DNA of 64,000 nucleotides, from contig CAMZMU010000080.1 of assembly GCA_947311845.1 (NCBI GenBank), positions 47,192,111 to 47,256,110 on the forward strand. The letters run 5' to 3'. The position numbers and the translations under genes are program-made. Under the pieces are notes generated by a model. It was not told the origin of the DNA. It did no database searches and saw only the letters and a program-made list of their open reading frames with translations. Origin of the DNA: Poa pratensis (taxonomy: Eukaryota > Streptophyta > Magnoliopsida > Poales > Poaceae). Below, piece by piece: positions 45,767 to 55,125 of this stretch. The stretch's first letter is position 1. Each line of letters opens with the position of its first letter.

Positions 45767-46970
45767 TGATGTAGCCCGACCTACGTCTCCTACAACAAGT
45801 GGCCCAATGACAAGAGCAAGAGTCAAGGCACTTCATGATAAGGTGAACTCGCTCCTATCCATGTGTGATCTCGATACTCCTTTGAATGGCTTGCTACTTC
45901 ATTCCGATACCTTGTGCATACTCAGGCATGACCCTCTTGAAGATCTCCAAGGAAGTGTAGAAGTTGGACAAGAATCGAGCCAAGAAGACGAAGGAGAAGG
46001 AGAGAAGAATGGGAACAAGTCCCAGGCGGCGGTACTACCGCCGGTGGCGGCGGTACTACCGCCCCAGAACCAGCCGAGCCAGACGCGTCCCCACCGGAAT
46101 CCAGCCGAGCCAGAAGAAGCTGGGCGGTACTACCGCCCCAGCGGTACTACCGCCGAAGCCACCACCGAAATCAGCCCTCTGTTCGTTCGCCCGGCAGCTC
46201 CAGCGGTACCGTAGCGGTACTACCGCCGGCCAGCGGTACTACCGCTACAGTTGACTTCGAAAAGCAGAGCGAGGCCTGCCCAGCGGTACTACCGCTGGCT
46301 CCAGCGGTACTACAGCTGCGGCGGGCCTCGCTCTGCTTTTCGAAGTCAACTGTAGCGGTAGTACAGCGGTAGTACCGCTGGGCAGGCCTCGCTCTGCTTT
46401 TCGAAGTCAACTGTAGCGGTAGTACCGCTGGCGCTGCGGCGGGAACCTTTCGGGCTGAGGACCCGTGTCTCCTCACTTATCCACCCCTATCCCACCTAGA
46501 CTATAAATAGAACCTCCCCATCTAGATCTAGGGTTAGACTATGATTTGAGAACTAAAGTAGAGCTAGACTCCTTCTTCTCAAAGTGTCTCTTTCCTCCTA
46601 TGGAGATGACTCAAGACCTCCACATGTGGAGATGAACCAAGGCCTCCTCTTGAGGAGAAGATCCCTGCGTGGATACCAAGGCTCCACTTGTAGTTGCGAT
46701 TACTTGCTAATCTTCCCTCTTTGAGTGGCTAGATTGGGTTGGTTGGATTGACCAATTGGACAAACAATCCTAAGAGTAAGGTGTGCTTGGGAGAGGAGGA
46801 TTGGGGGCTGCCCTCGGGGATTTGTTACCAGTCGATTCTTGCCGGGTTGCTACTTGCTATTTACCCTTGCGTGTTTGATTTCTCCTCTTTGTGTTCATCG
46901 TTCTTCGCGTGTTCTTCATGTTCATCCTTCCTCCACACAAATCCGTGAAAATCGGGACCTACCCGCATCA
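45767..46970 (+). repeat. 3' LTR of the gypsy element, with an internal inverted duplication
   Basis: Near-identical to the 5' LTR over the shared parts but 182 bp longer. The extra length is in the GCGGTACTACCGC cluster (46028-46435) and includes a perfect 67-bp inverted repeat absent from the 5' LTR. Confidence 0.93.
46231..46430. repeat. Perfect 67-bp inverted repeat in the 3' LTR
   Basis: Arms are 46231-46297 and 46364-46430. The 66-bp spacer itself holds a further partial copy of the right arm (46324-46363). Each arm begins and ends in the palindromic GCGGTACTACCGC word. Confidence 0.95.
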
Positions 46971-46975
46971 CTACC

Positions 46976-47345
46976 GTGCCGGTGCAATCCGTCTTCAACT
47001 TGAAGTAGGTGTCAAACTCTCGGATGGCATGCATGATGTCGAGGAACAGCTTCCGTTTCATCCTGAAACGGCGCCGGAACACCGCCTCGTCCTGCGTGGG
47101 GTTGTCGGCGAAGTAGTCGGAGTAGAGGATGCAGTAGCCTTCGTAGCGCTGACTCGGCTTGCTCTTGCGGCGACCGGGCTTTGAGCCACCACGCCCCGGC
47201 CTCGCCTCGTTTGCGAGCAGGCCGGCAAGACAGGTGAGGATGAGCAAGTGTTCTTCATCGTCGATGGCGGCCTGGGCTTCCTCATCAAGCAGTTTAGCAA
47301 GCAGCTCCTCGTCGTCGGAGTCCGTGGCTAGGCGGACAAAACGCC
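46976..47345 (-). pseudogene. Harbinger transposase, N-terminal part
   Basis: The minus strand encodes ATDSDDEELLAKLLDEEA, then the conserved YSDYFADNPTQDEAVFRRRF and the LFLDIMHAIREFDTYF helix. It runs to CTGTV at the insertion point and rejoins the C-terminal part at 38457 in the same frame once the retrotransposon and one CTACC copy are removed. An upstream start ATG was not identified in frame. Confidence 0.85.
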
Positions 47346-47774
47346 GAACACCTAGCAGGCGATGTGGGCGCGCGCCTTCCCGAGAGCCTTCTTTGCGGCT
47401 AGATCACGGCGGAGGGAGGAGGGGCGGCCGGGCGGCGTGGATTGGGCGAGAAGGTGGGCTTCCTAGCTGCTTGTATGCAGCGGAGGTGGGAGGGGTGGTG
47501 TCGGCGGCGACATGGCGGCGACGCGACGGGATAGAGAAAAGGGCGAGGCGGGGAAATGCGCTATCTCGCCGACAGTGCTGGCCCACGCGCGCTTTCACCC
47601 CTCCAGGCGGAACCCAATGGGTTGGGTCTGGCCTGGGAGCGCTGGCGCTAATTTCGGCCGAAACGGCGCTATTTGGGTTCTGGGGCGACTGGGAAGAATT
47701 CGGCGCTATTTGGTCAATTCGGCGCTATTTTCGGCCCTGGGGGGCTCTTGGGGGCACGGCTGGAGATGCCCTTA

Positions 47775-47866
47775 CTCCCTCTGATCTTAAAAATTATCAC
47801 AACTTATCTATGCGAGTTGTATCTATTCATTTGTTTTCTCGCCACATTTAATTCAGATCGGAGGAG
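47775..47866. mobile_element. Stowaway-like MITE abutting the Harbinger end
   Basis: The ends CTCCCTCTGATC and GATCGGAGGAG are inverted repeats, with TA on both sides (47773-47774, 47867-47868). The left TA is part of the TTA duplication of the Harbinger element. About 92 bp, non-coding. Confidence 0.88.
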
Positions 47867-47899
47867 TACATGTATCATGTATGTCGTGATCGTGTGAAG

Positions 47900-48653
47900 A
47901 TTTCTGCGACTATTATGCAACTACCATGGATACCACCGAAACTACGGAGCTTGTCGTTAAGGTTTGACCGGCTTCTCTCGTTGTGTCCATCAAAGTTTTT
48001 CAATGATGCCCCTTTTATAAGTCACGTTATATTTTGTCTTCTTGTCTTATCTGTTATGCCACTACCATGGATGCCACCGGAACTAAGGACGTTGCGTTAC
48101 CGTTTCACCGGCTTCTCTCGCTGTGTCCATCAAGAGTTTTTCGTTGATGCCCCTTTCGTAAGTCACATTATATTTCAGATTTGCTTATGTACGCGTGTGC
48201 GAGTGCTTGCACGACGCGTCCGCGACCAAGTCAACTCCCCACTTCCTCTCCCTCCAGATGGGGATGGTGGCCAGCCGAGCCGGAGCCACGGCGGAGGCGG
48301 TGGAGGCGAGCCAAAAACTTAACTTGGGGGTGCGGGGGTGGTGGTCGCCGGCGCCGGAGAAGAGAGCGGGGTTAGAGGGATGCCCGGGGCGGCGATGGAC
48401 CGACGAAAGAGGAGATCGGGGCAGGGCGGGGTGGCGAGGCGGCGCACCTACCGCGGGCGGGGCAGACTGCGGTTAGGCCGGCGGTGGCTGCGTGGTGTTG
48501 CGGCGACGCTATTTCCCTCTCTGCTAGCGGAATTTTCTGGGGAATATCCGTGCGAGCGCTCGTACGTGCGAAGACTAGACTTCCCCATTATATTTGCTCT
48601 TCTTGTCTTGTCTGCTATGCCACTACCATGGATACCACCGGAACTATGGAGGT
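47900..48653 (+). repeat. Three copies of a ~137-bp repeat, third separated and truncated
   Basis: Copies start near 47916, 48052 and 48590 (each with CTACCATGGATRCCACCGRAACTA). Copies one and two are head-to-tail and keep one reading frame (LPWIPPKLRS, then LPWMPPELRT). The third is separated by a GC-rich 400-bp segment and is cut at 48653 by an LTR insertion. Function unknown. Confidence 0.75.
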
Positions 48654-49500
48654 TGACGTGGGATACCCTCAGGCACCCCACCATTGGCGTACCCGATGCG
48701 GCCCAGCCAAAGGCCCACCTGGAGGCCCAAAGAACCCCAAGAAGCTACAACTTGGAGTATAAGACAACAACTCATGTAAACCCTACATGGCTCCCTTTAT
48801 AAAGCCAGCCAGGGGCACCCTTTAGAGGAGGACGAGCGATACGGCACAACTAGACACCACATACACGCATAGCATAGCGAGATCACGTCTCACAACATCG
48901 CCATTACGGTCACCATGTAATCATACATGTATACAGATCAGACAAGCAGGAGTAGGTCTTTACCTCACAATGAGGGGCCGAACCTGGGTAAATCCTTGCT
49001 TGTCAGCCGTCCGAAACTACCAGTGCGCCAACTTCTCCCTCTATACGAAATCCTAGGTATCCTACCGATGGGATTTGCCGTTGTAACCCCACGTCAATTA
49101 GCACCGTATGTGGGAAGAACGCGCGCTGGATCACGGTTTCGGTGGCTCCAATCTTCATCGACAACTGCGACCAGATCGCATCTGAATTTCATCATCAGCA
49201 AGGCGTCGGCCGGCTCCTGATTTGCTGGCGAGCGCTCCGATTCTTCCGATCGGCGTGTCTACGCCGACTCCTGTGCGCTCGAGGGCTCGACATCACCACT
49301 GCCCGCACGCGTAGCCGATCCAATCTACAACGAATGGCCAGCTCGGCAAGATCAACATCATCATCGACTCCGATCTCATCCGTGTTAAAGACGGCAAAAG
49401 TTTTGCCGCGACGCGCGACCGATCAAATTTGTAGATGTTTTCAGGAAGCCGACCGCCGCATCTCGCGATTCATGCAGTCGCGTTAATCGCGAGTCACACA
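48654..49500 (+). mobile_element. LTR retrotransposon fragment: short LTR plus leader
   Basis: The LTR 48654-49096 begins TGACGTGGG and ends CCCACGTCA, a perfect 9-bp inverted terminus. It contains TATA (CTTTATAAAGCC, about 48791). ATTAGCACCGTATGTGGGAA follows at once, a decayed form of the TTGGCGCCGT-type primer site of several plant gypsy families. About 400 bp of leader follows. No gag or pol, so it is truncated. Confidence 0.65.
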
Positions 49501-50130
49501 TGCATATGCAGCAAGTAGAGGCGGCGGCGCTGATCCGATCTAATCGGCTGTGTCCGGCTCCAAATAGTACTATTTTGTTTGGCTCACACGCAGATCGAGG
49601 AAGGAGGAAGCAGATCTAAAGAAAGATGAATACAATCCGACCTTGGCGACTTCGGCGACATGCCGGTGACCGGTGCTGATGCCGTTCTTCTTCCTCTTGA
49701 TTTCTCCTCCAATCTACAGATCTGAACCCCAGCTCTCTCGCCTGCCCTCTTGGTGACTCCTTTCTGGTTTCCCTCTCTGTGTCTTCTTCACCCGCTCGGA
49801 AATCACGGTTCTTTGACCACCGCAGCCGCTGCTCTAAATTTCATCCCCTGCACCCACCAGCCGCGAATCCTACTGTTTCTCCCCTCCAATCACCTCTTGG
49901 CTACATCTAGACTTGATTCCCCATCTTTTCACCATGGATTAGGCCTCCAATCATCCGATATGTGTCCTACTTCAATGAATCCCTAGGTCCTGAACCATTT
50001 CCTCTGCTCTTTTTACCATGGTCCTCATGTGGAGAAGGATCGGAGTTACTGATGGTGTTGCTGGTGGACATGCTGGATCCGGTCTGATTCCAGCTAGGGG
50101 GGACACTCGCACGGTTGCCCTACCCTCGGC
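49501..50130. other. Leader or LINE 5' region; no gene defined
   Basis: Pyrimidine-rich sequence between the LTR fragment and the LINE endonuclease start. It could be LINE 5' UTR or ORF1 remnant. No domain seen. Confidence 0.3.
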
Positions 50131-50134
50131 AGCC

Positions 50135-51407
50135 ATGAAATTTGTTGGATGGAATTGCCGAGGCAAAGGTAGGAGCCTTAGCAACTCCAACAAGATGGAA
50201 TACCTTGCAAAAATGATGTGATCCACAACTGTGCAGGTAACCTTTGTTTCTGAAACTCGGTCCTCTAAATGTACAGCTGCTGATCTAAATGCTCGTTTCA
50301 GTACTCATGCTAGTTTTGTAGTACCCTCGGTTGGTCTCTCCGGGGGCTTTGACTGATGTGGTCGGATAAAATTAGTCTTCAAATCAAGCTTTCCTGTAGA
50401 TATTATATTCTGGCTCTAGCTGTGCATATCCCTAGTAATGTAGAGTTCCTCCTTGCTTGTGTCTATGGTGATCCCCACCATAATAGTACTAATATGATTT
50501 GGGATCAAATTGCTGATTTTGTTTCAGATAACTTAGGCAAGCCTATGGTCTGTTTAGGTGACCTAAATAATATTATGCATGAAAAAGAATCTTATGGAGC
50601 TTATGTTAATTACAGTCGTATGCGTGCTTTTAATAATTATGTAAAGCAGTGCGGTTTGTTTGATCTCGGTTTCTCGGACCCGCTTACACCTGGACTAACA
50701 TGAGATTTATTACTGGTCCTATTTTTGAACGTCTCGATCGCTGTCTTGCTAATGCTGAATGGTGTACTTTGTTCCCCATGACAAATGTTTTCAATATTCC
50801 TATTATTCATAGTTTAGCGATCATGCTCCTATCTTGCTTTCAACTGAGTCTAAATTTAAAAGGCCCCGCCTCTCTTTTAAGTTTGAAAATTGGTGGCCTC
50901 TTGAGGAAGATTATCAATCAGTTGTAAAGAATGATTGGGCCTCTACAACTGCGAAACCTTTCCATGTGCTCACTAACCATCTCGCAGGTACTCTCAAAGT
51001 TTGGTGCAAAAAGAAAAGGCCACTTCAGCAGCAGCTTGATCAGCTACAGAGTCAAATAAATGATATTCAAATGAAGCCTCTGGACCAAAAAGACCATGCT
51101 CTTGAAGCGAACGTGGTAGCCCAATATGAAGGAAGCATGACAAAGTTAAATGAATTCTACAAGCAAAGAGCAAAAAAGCATTGGGTCACACAAGGTGACA
51201 GGAACACATCTTTTTTCCATCAGGCAGTCACCAAGAGGAGGAGAAGAAACAGGATTATTTCTATTGTGCATAGGCAAGGGCAGGATTTGTTTGATCCTCA
51301 AGAAATAGCCAATGAATTTATAACTTACTTCCGTAACATCTTTCAATCTAGTTGCCCTTCACATAGTATGCCTCCTATATTCTCTTTTGCTAACCATGAT
51401 GTGCAGG
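50135..51407 (+). pseudogene. LINE ORF2, endonuclease part (cut by the second gypsy element)
   Basis: It starts MKFVGWNCRGKGRS, the first APE-endonuclease block of plant L1-type LINEs. Further blocks are VCLGDLNNIMHEKES (about 50550) and FERLDRCLANAEW (about 50727). Linker text before the RT is KKHWVTQGDRNTSFFHQAV (about 51175), in several frames with stops. The RT itself is not reached because the gypsy LTR starts at 51408. Orientation plus. Confidence 0.85.
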
Positions 51408-51828
51408 TGTCGTGTCTCGTTGCACGGACACCGGAAGTAAAGGATACCCCCTTTTAGGTTCGGCACGGGGCGCGAAGGAGGCTGAGAATCGTCTTCTTGG
51501 GCGGAGTCTAGATCAAGCTCTCCTCTCCACGATCAAAGCATGCAACCAAAGGGACACAAGGAGCTACCCAGGTTCAGGCCGCCCGGAGGCTAAAAGCCCT
51601 ACTCCTGCATGTCTGGATTGATGAGTTCTTCATAGTGTGGCTTACAATGGAACCTCCCGGACAGGGTACCCGGAAGGGTTTTGGCCCGAGGTAGAAGAAG
51701 GACAGATCCTGACCCGGAGGAGATCACCTTCCTCTCTACCTTCGCAGCCCTAGTCTAGTCTTGCTCTGGTTCTAGCTTGTGTTCGTCCTTGCTCTATCTT
51801 CTCTCCCCTCTCCGTGCCTTGGTCCTCC

Positions 51829-51835
51829 TTTTATA
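51829..51835 (-). promoter_or_regulatory. TATA box of the LTR (retrotransposon promoter)
   Basis: TATAAAA on the minus strand, about 420 bp before the LTR end. The equivalent in the 5' LTR is 62144-62138, which would drive genomic RNA leftwards through gag and pol. Confidence 0.7.
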
Positions 51836-52554
51836 GGCTAAGGGGTTGCCACAGGGTCACGTGAGGGGTGAGGGACCTTCGGGGTGAAGGACCCTCCTCA
51901 TCTAGTTTAGGGGGAGACGTGGCCTCTCCTCAGCCTAGCGTCTCCTTTGGGTTAGGTGGGAGCGTCCGCCTTGGGGTGGACAGGAGCTGACACCACCACG
52001 GGCGTGCTTCCCCCCGCTGCCTTCGCCTTGCTTCCCAAGTCTTCCGTGGTGAGGTGGAGTGCTTATCCACAGGACGTAGGAGGACCCGGAGGGAGCCTGG
52101 CCTCCTGCCGGGAACTCGGGCTCTCGGGTCCTTCCTGGCCTTCTTGCTTGATTCGGGGACCCGGAAGGTCCCCAGGACCGGAGCCCTTAGTCGTCGTAGG
52201 CCATGCGTGTCTTGACGGTGAACCCGCCAGCTTGACTTGAGTCTTGGTCTTGTCCATCTTCATCTTGGGCCCACATGGGGTGGACCCACTTTGGCAGTAC
52301 TAGGGGAACCCCATGTTCCACTGTTGCGACAGTAGCCCCCGGGCATGGTCCCGGCGGCTCTTGCTCCAGCTGCCGGGGCCATGGCCTAAAGATAGGTCAA
52401 AGTGGGTCCCGGGTACCTGGTCTTCTCAGCTTCGCTTCACTGATGGCCTTGAAGGTCTTGGAGTTACTCCGCTCGGGGGAATAACTGCGAGGGCCCCCTC
52501 GATTCCCACTAACGGAAGAACCGAGGAGACGCTTGGCAGAGGCACTGCCGCGGC

Positions 52555-52561
52555 TATAAAA
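52555..52561 (+). promoter_or_regulatory. TATA box for the plus-strand B3-like ORF
   Basis: GGCTATAAAAGC, 85 bp upstream of ATG 52640 and opposite in direction to the LTR's own promoter. The second copy at 62864-62870 has the same spacing. Confidence 0.6.
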
Positions 52562-52639
52562 GCGAGGCGCACCCCTGGCCTTTTCGGTCATCTTCTTCCT
52601 TGGTCCAACTCCAGGCCTCCCCACAAGCTGCCAGCGCCA

Positions 52640-53227
52640 ATGGCGAGAGCGAAGAGAGGAGTTGGGCGCCCTCGTACTTCTTCAGCTGCTGCGGAGAGTG
52701 GCCCCTCCACTCGTGGTCGAGCTGTTCCGCGAGGTCGTGGGATTCGCGGTCGCGGCGGCCGTGGAGGCCGCGGCACCGCTGCCCCTCTTCCTAGGAGCAT
52801 GGTTCATACCAGCTTCGCGCCGTTCGAGTTCGCCGTGGATCTGAACCGCAGGCCTCGCAGCCGGCTTCTCCTGCCGGATTCCTTCGCGATGGCGACGGAG
52901 GACATCGGACCCTCCGGCTTCTGGCTGCAGGTGGAAGGCTGCCCCAATGGCCCCTCCTGGGCCATGGCGGAGCGCACCACTGAAGGCGCCCTGCTTCTGG
53001 GTCCGGGGTGGAAGTCGTTCTCCCGTGCCCGCCGCCTGTCCAGGGGGCAGTGCTTGGTGTTCCGGTACGACGGAGATGCTACGCTCTCCGTGAAGATCTT
53101 CGGTGTCGATGGCGGACGCGTGGAGTGCTGCATGGAGAGCAGCAGCGGCAGCTCGAGCTCCTACGACGAGGATGAAGATGAGGAAAACTCATCTGACATC
53201 AAGGTCGAGGGGAGCTCGTCTTCCTGA
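52640..53227 (+). CDS. B3-like domain protein encoded antisense in the LTR
   Basis: A 195-residue frame. Residues 1-50 are basic and Gly/Arg-rich (KRGVGRPRTSS, RGRGIRGRGGRGGRG), like AT-hook/RGG nucleic-acid-binding tails. Residues about 60-160 fit a plant B3 DNA-binding fold: LPDSFAM, GFWLQVEGCPNGPSW, GPGWKSFSRARRLSRGQCLV, VFRYDGDATLSVKIF. The C-tail is acidic/serine-rich (YDEDEDEENSSD). It lies on the strand opposite to the retrotransposon, inside U3, with a TATA 85 bp upstream. A second copy (62949-63536) is also open. It may be a captured host gene. Function unproven; the domain call rests on pattern only. Confidence 0.7.
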   Translation: MARAKRGVGRPRTSSAAAESGPSTRGRAVPRGRGIRGRGGRGGRGTAAPLPRSMVHTSFAPFEFAVDLNRRPRSRLLLPDSFAMATEDIGPSGFWLQVEGCPNGPSWAMAERTTEGALLLGPGWKSFSRARRLSRGQCLVFRYDGDATLSVKIFGVDGGRVECCMESSSGSSSSYDEDEDEENSSDIKVEGSSSS

Positions 53228-53525
53228 AGGCGAGGAGCTTCGGACGGGCGCCATGGAGATCTCGTTGACCTCCTCCTTGGCGGCCTTGACGTCGTACTTC
53301 TGGAAGTAGCGTCTTCCATTGTACGGCGGTGCTCCTTGTTCGGCGGGAGCCAACCTTTTTGTTGTAAAAAAGATCGTCCCCTTGTAGTCCTTGTAAATGA
53401 AGAAGATCTTGTTTTCCTCCTTGTCTTCGTGTCGCGTCCGTGTGAATGAGAACGAGTTTTTTGCAAAACGCGCTCCCATTACTGCAGCAGCCGTAGCGTC
53501 AAGGGGTAGGTGGAGCAGGGAGGCC

Positions 53526-53532
53526 TATAAAA
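53526..53532 (+). promoter_or_regulatory. TATA box for the second plus-strand ORF in the LTR
   Basis: GCCTATAAAAGACC, 92 bp upstream of ATG 53618. It is repeated at 63835-63841 in the second LTR copy. Confidence 0.55.
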
Positions 53533-53617
53533 GACCATCCAGACTCCACCCCTTCGCCACATCTTCTCGCCTTGCTCCGCTCCTCTTCTTCCTTTGCCTC
53601 CCCCGTCCCGCAGAACA

Positions 53618-54097
53618 ATGTCCGGCGAAGCAGAGAGGGCCTTGTCCGATGTGTCGACGGCGGAGTCCGTCTTTCGAGGAGCGGCGGAGGCACCCAGCGA
53701 AGCTGGAGCCCGAGCCACTAGAAAGGACGAGGTTGATCCTCGCCCTCGAGTCTCCTTGGTTTTCCCTGCAGTGGGGAACATCGCCGGTTCTGCCGCCATG
53801 GAGGCATCGGTAGCGCTGGCGACCCGGAAGGACACCATCAAGATGGAGCTGTGGAAGGAGGCCGCAGGCAATCAGAGATTGATCCGCCTCCTCTGCGATC
53901 TTGACGATGTCTTCAAGGTAAGGCGCCTTGTTCTGGCAATACGACCCTTGGGAAGATCCTGTGCCTTGACTCGATTTCTTCCCTTCGTACAGGATGAGGA
54001 AGACATCATGGATAAGTTCGTGGACCATGTGCACCTCCTCTGCAGCCAGCATGTGCCGGGGTTTGCCCGGAAGTTCCCCGGCCCATGGGACCCCTGA
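53618..54097 (+). CDS. Hypothetical protein in the LTR, probable single intron
   Basis: ATG 53618 (AACAATGTCC) starts MSGEAERALSDVSTAESVFR. At 53918 AAG|GTAAGG is a good donor and TACAG|GAT at 53992/53993 an acceptor, giving a 75-bp intron without stop, so spliced and unspliced frames both stay open to TGA 54097. Spliced product about 134 residues: acidic/Ala-rich N-half, then a helical LWKEAAGNQRLIRLLCDLDD and DEEDIMDKFVDHVHLLC. I do not recognise the family. The 5' part recurs at 63928-64000, in the second LTR. Confidence 0.5.
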   Translation: MSGEAERALSDVSTAESVFRGAAEAPSEAGARATRKDEVDPRPRVSLVFPAVGNIAGSAAMEASVALATRKDTIKMELWKEAAGNQRLIRLLCDLDDVFKVRRLVLAIRPLGRSCALTRFLPFVQDEEDIMDKFVDHVHLLCSQHVPGFARKFPGPWDP

Positions 54098-54952
54098 AGA
54101 TCCTGCGCGAATGCCCTCCTTCATCCCAGGCGTCCCCGGGAGTCCGGAGTTCACCCGGCAGGCAATAAAACAGAAAGACAGAGCTGCACAGCCAGGAGCC
54201 CTGAGCTGGCCTTAGTAGCATAGGCTAGATATGTATCCAGGAAAAGCTTCGACTGAATGTAATCCAGAATTGTAAACTCAGAATGTAAGTTCAGATGAAT
54301 GCAATCCTAGGGCTCAACTCCCGGGGTCATTTCCCAAACCTCCCTTGCACTAACGCGCCGTCAAGTTTTCTGAGGAGATCTCTTAGGTGACAAGTGCTCT
54401 GACCGCCCGCACCAGTAGCAGCACCCCTAAGAGCACTATGCCTTCCGGGAGTCCACTCCACAGCCACGGGTACTAGGCCAGAAGGGAAATCTGACCGTTC
54501 GCCGGGGAGGACGCATTACCCCCGCAAAGGTTCTCATCAACTGTCAAGCATGCGCAGGTTGGTGGTATATTGACTCCGAGCGAGATATTATGCCTAGAAT
54601 GCCAGATGCACATGCAAAGACTTAGCTGGTTTTTGCCGTGTCCTTGATCTACTCTGTCCTTCCCGGGTATCCAGCTCCTGAGCCGCTCTTCAGCATCCAT
54701 TCCTGTCCCGGGAGAGGCGCTACACACAACACACTTTCAGTAGGAAAAGAATGGACCCTCCCTTACATGTCGTGAAAGTGTTTCATCCGGAGCAACCCGC
54801 AAGCAAAGTTGAATGTGCATTTCTGTGTTTAGGTTCTTTAAAACACAGCACTGCCCGTTCCACTTCTTACCGCGGCAGTACGGCACGATCAGGTGGCAGC
54901 GCCTACTGATAGGCTGCTCGCGCTCGACCTGTCAGCCACCGGCACCATGTCA

Positions 54953-55125
54953 GCCCCCTGCTTGGGGGTTGTTACGGATAACACACTTCACGACAACAAG
55001 AGAGGCTCACGGAATTGAAAAACTTATCTTTTATTCCTTGGCGACGATTCTTACACCCTTATACAGAACACTAGCCCCTTGGGCGTGCTTAGTTGACTCG
55101 AACTATCTGCGATTCATGTTCGTAT
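54953..55125 (-). other. 3' non-coding end and probable polypurine tract of the large gypsy element
   Basis: The minus strand has AAGCAGGGGGC just before the inferred LTR start and a short stretch after the integrase stop. No other feature. Confidence 0.5.

Larger units (their letters stand above)
38463..46970 (+). mobile_element. Ty3/gypsy retrotransposon, complete, inserted in Harbinger transposase
   Basis: 5' LTR 38463-39484 (1022 bp), 3' LTR 45767-46970 (1204 bp), both TGATG...CATCA. The target duplication is CTACC (38458-38462, 46971-46975). The PBS is at 39487-39498 and the polypurine tract at 45752-45766. Domain order gag, protease, RT, RNase H, integrase is that of Ty3/gypsy. Removing the element restores the transposase reading frame at the junction, so it is a simple insertion into Harbinger. 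Confidence 0.95.
37258..47771 (-). mobile_element. PIF/Harbinger transposon, split by a gypsy insertion
   Basis: The left terminus GGGCATCAGAGCCG (37258) and the inverted right terminus GGGCATCTCCAGCCG (47771) match, with the 3-bp duplication TTA on both sides (37255-37257, 47772-47774). Subterminal copies of GGCGCTATTT occur at both ends. Removing the 8508-bp retrotransposon and one 5-bp duplication leaves about 2.0 kb. That holds only a transposase; the Myb-like ORF1 usual for autonomous members is not seen. Confidence 0.85.
51408..54952 (-). repeat. 3' LTR of the large gypsy element (~3.5 kb)
   Basis: The left boundary TGTCGTGTC is sure, because the same sequence follows the PBS at 61337. 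The right boundary at CA 54952 is inferred from the adjacent purine-rich AAGCAGGGGGC (minus strand, 54963-54953). Its own minus-strand TATA (TATAAAA, 51835-51829) puts R and U5 at the left and a very long U3 at the right. The U3 houses the plus-strand frames below. Confidence 0.75.

Noticed and set aside
51956..52484. Additional plus-strand LTR frames before the B3-like ORF
   Set aside because: The frame upstream of ATG 52640 is present in copy one but not kept in copy two, and the TATA box favours the later start.
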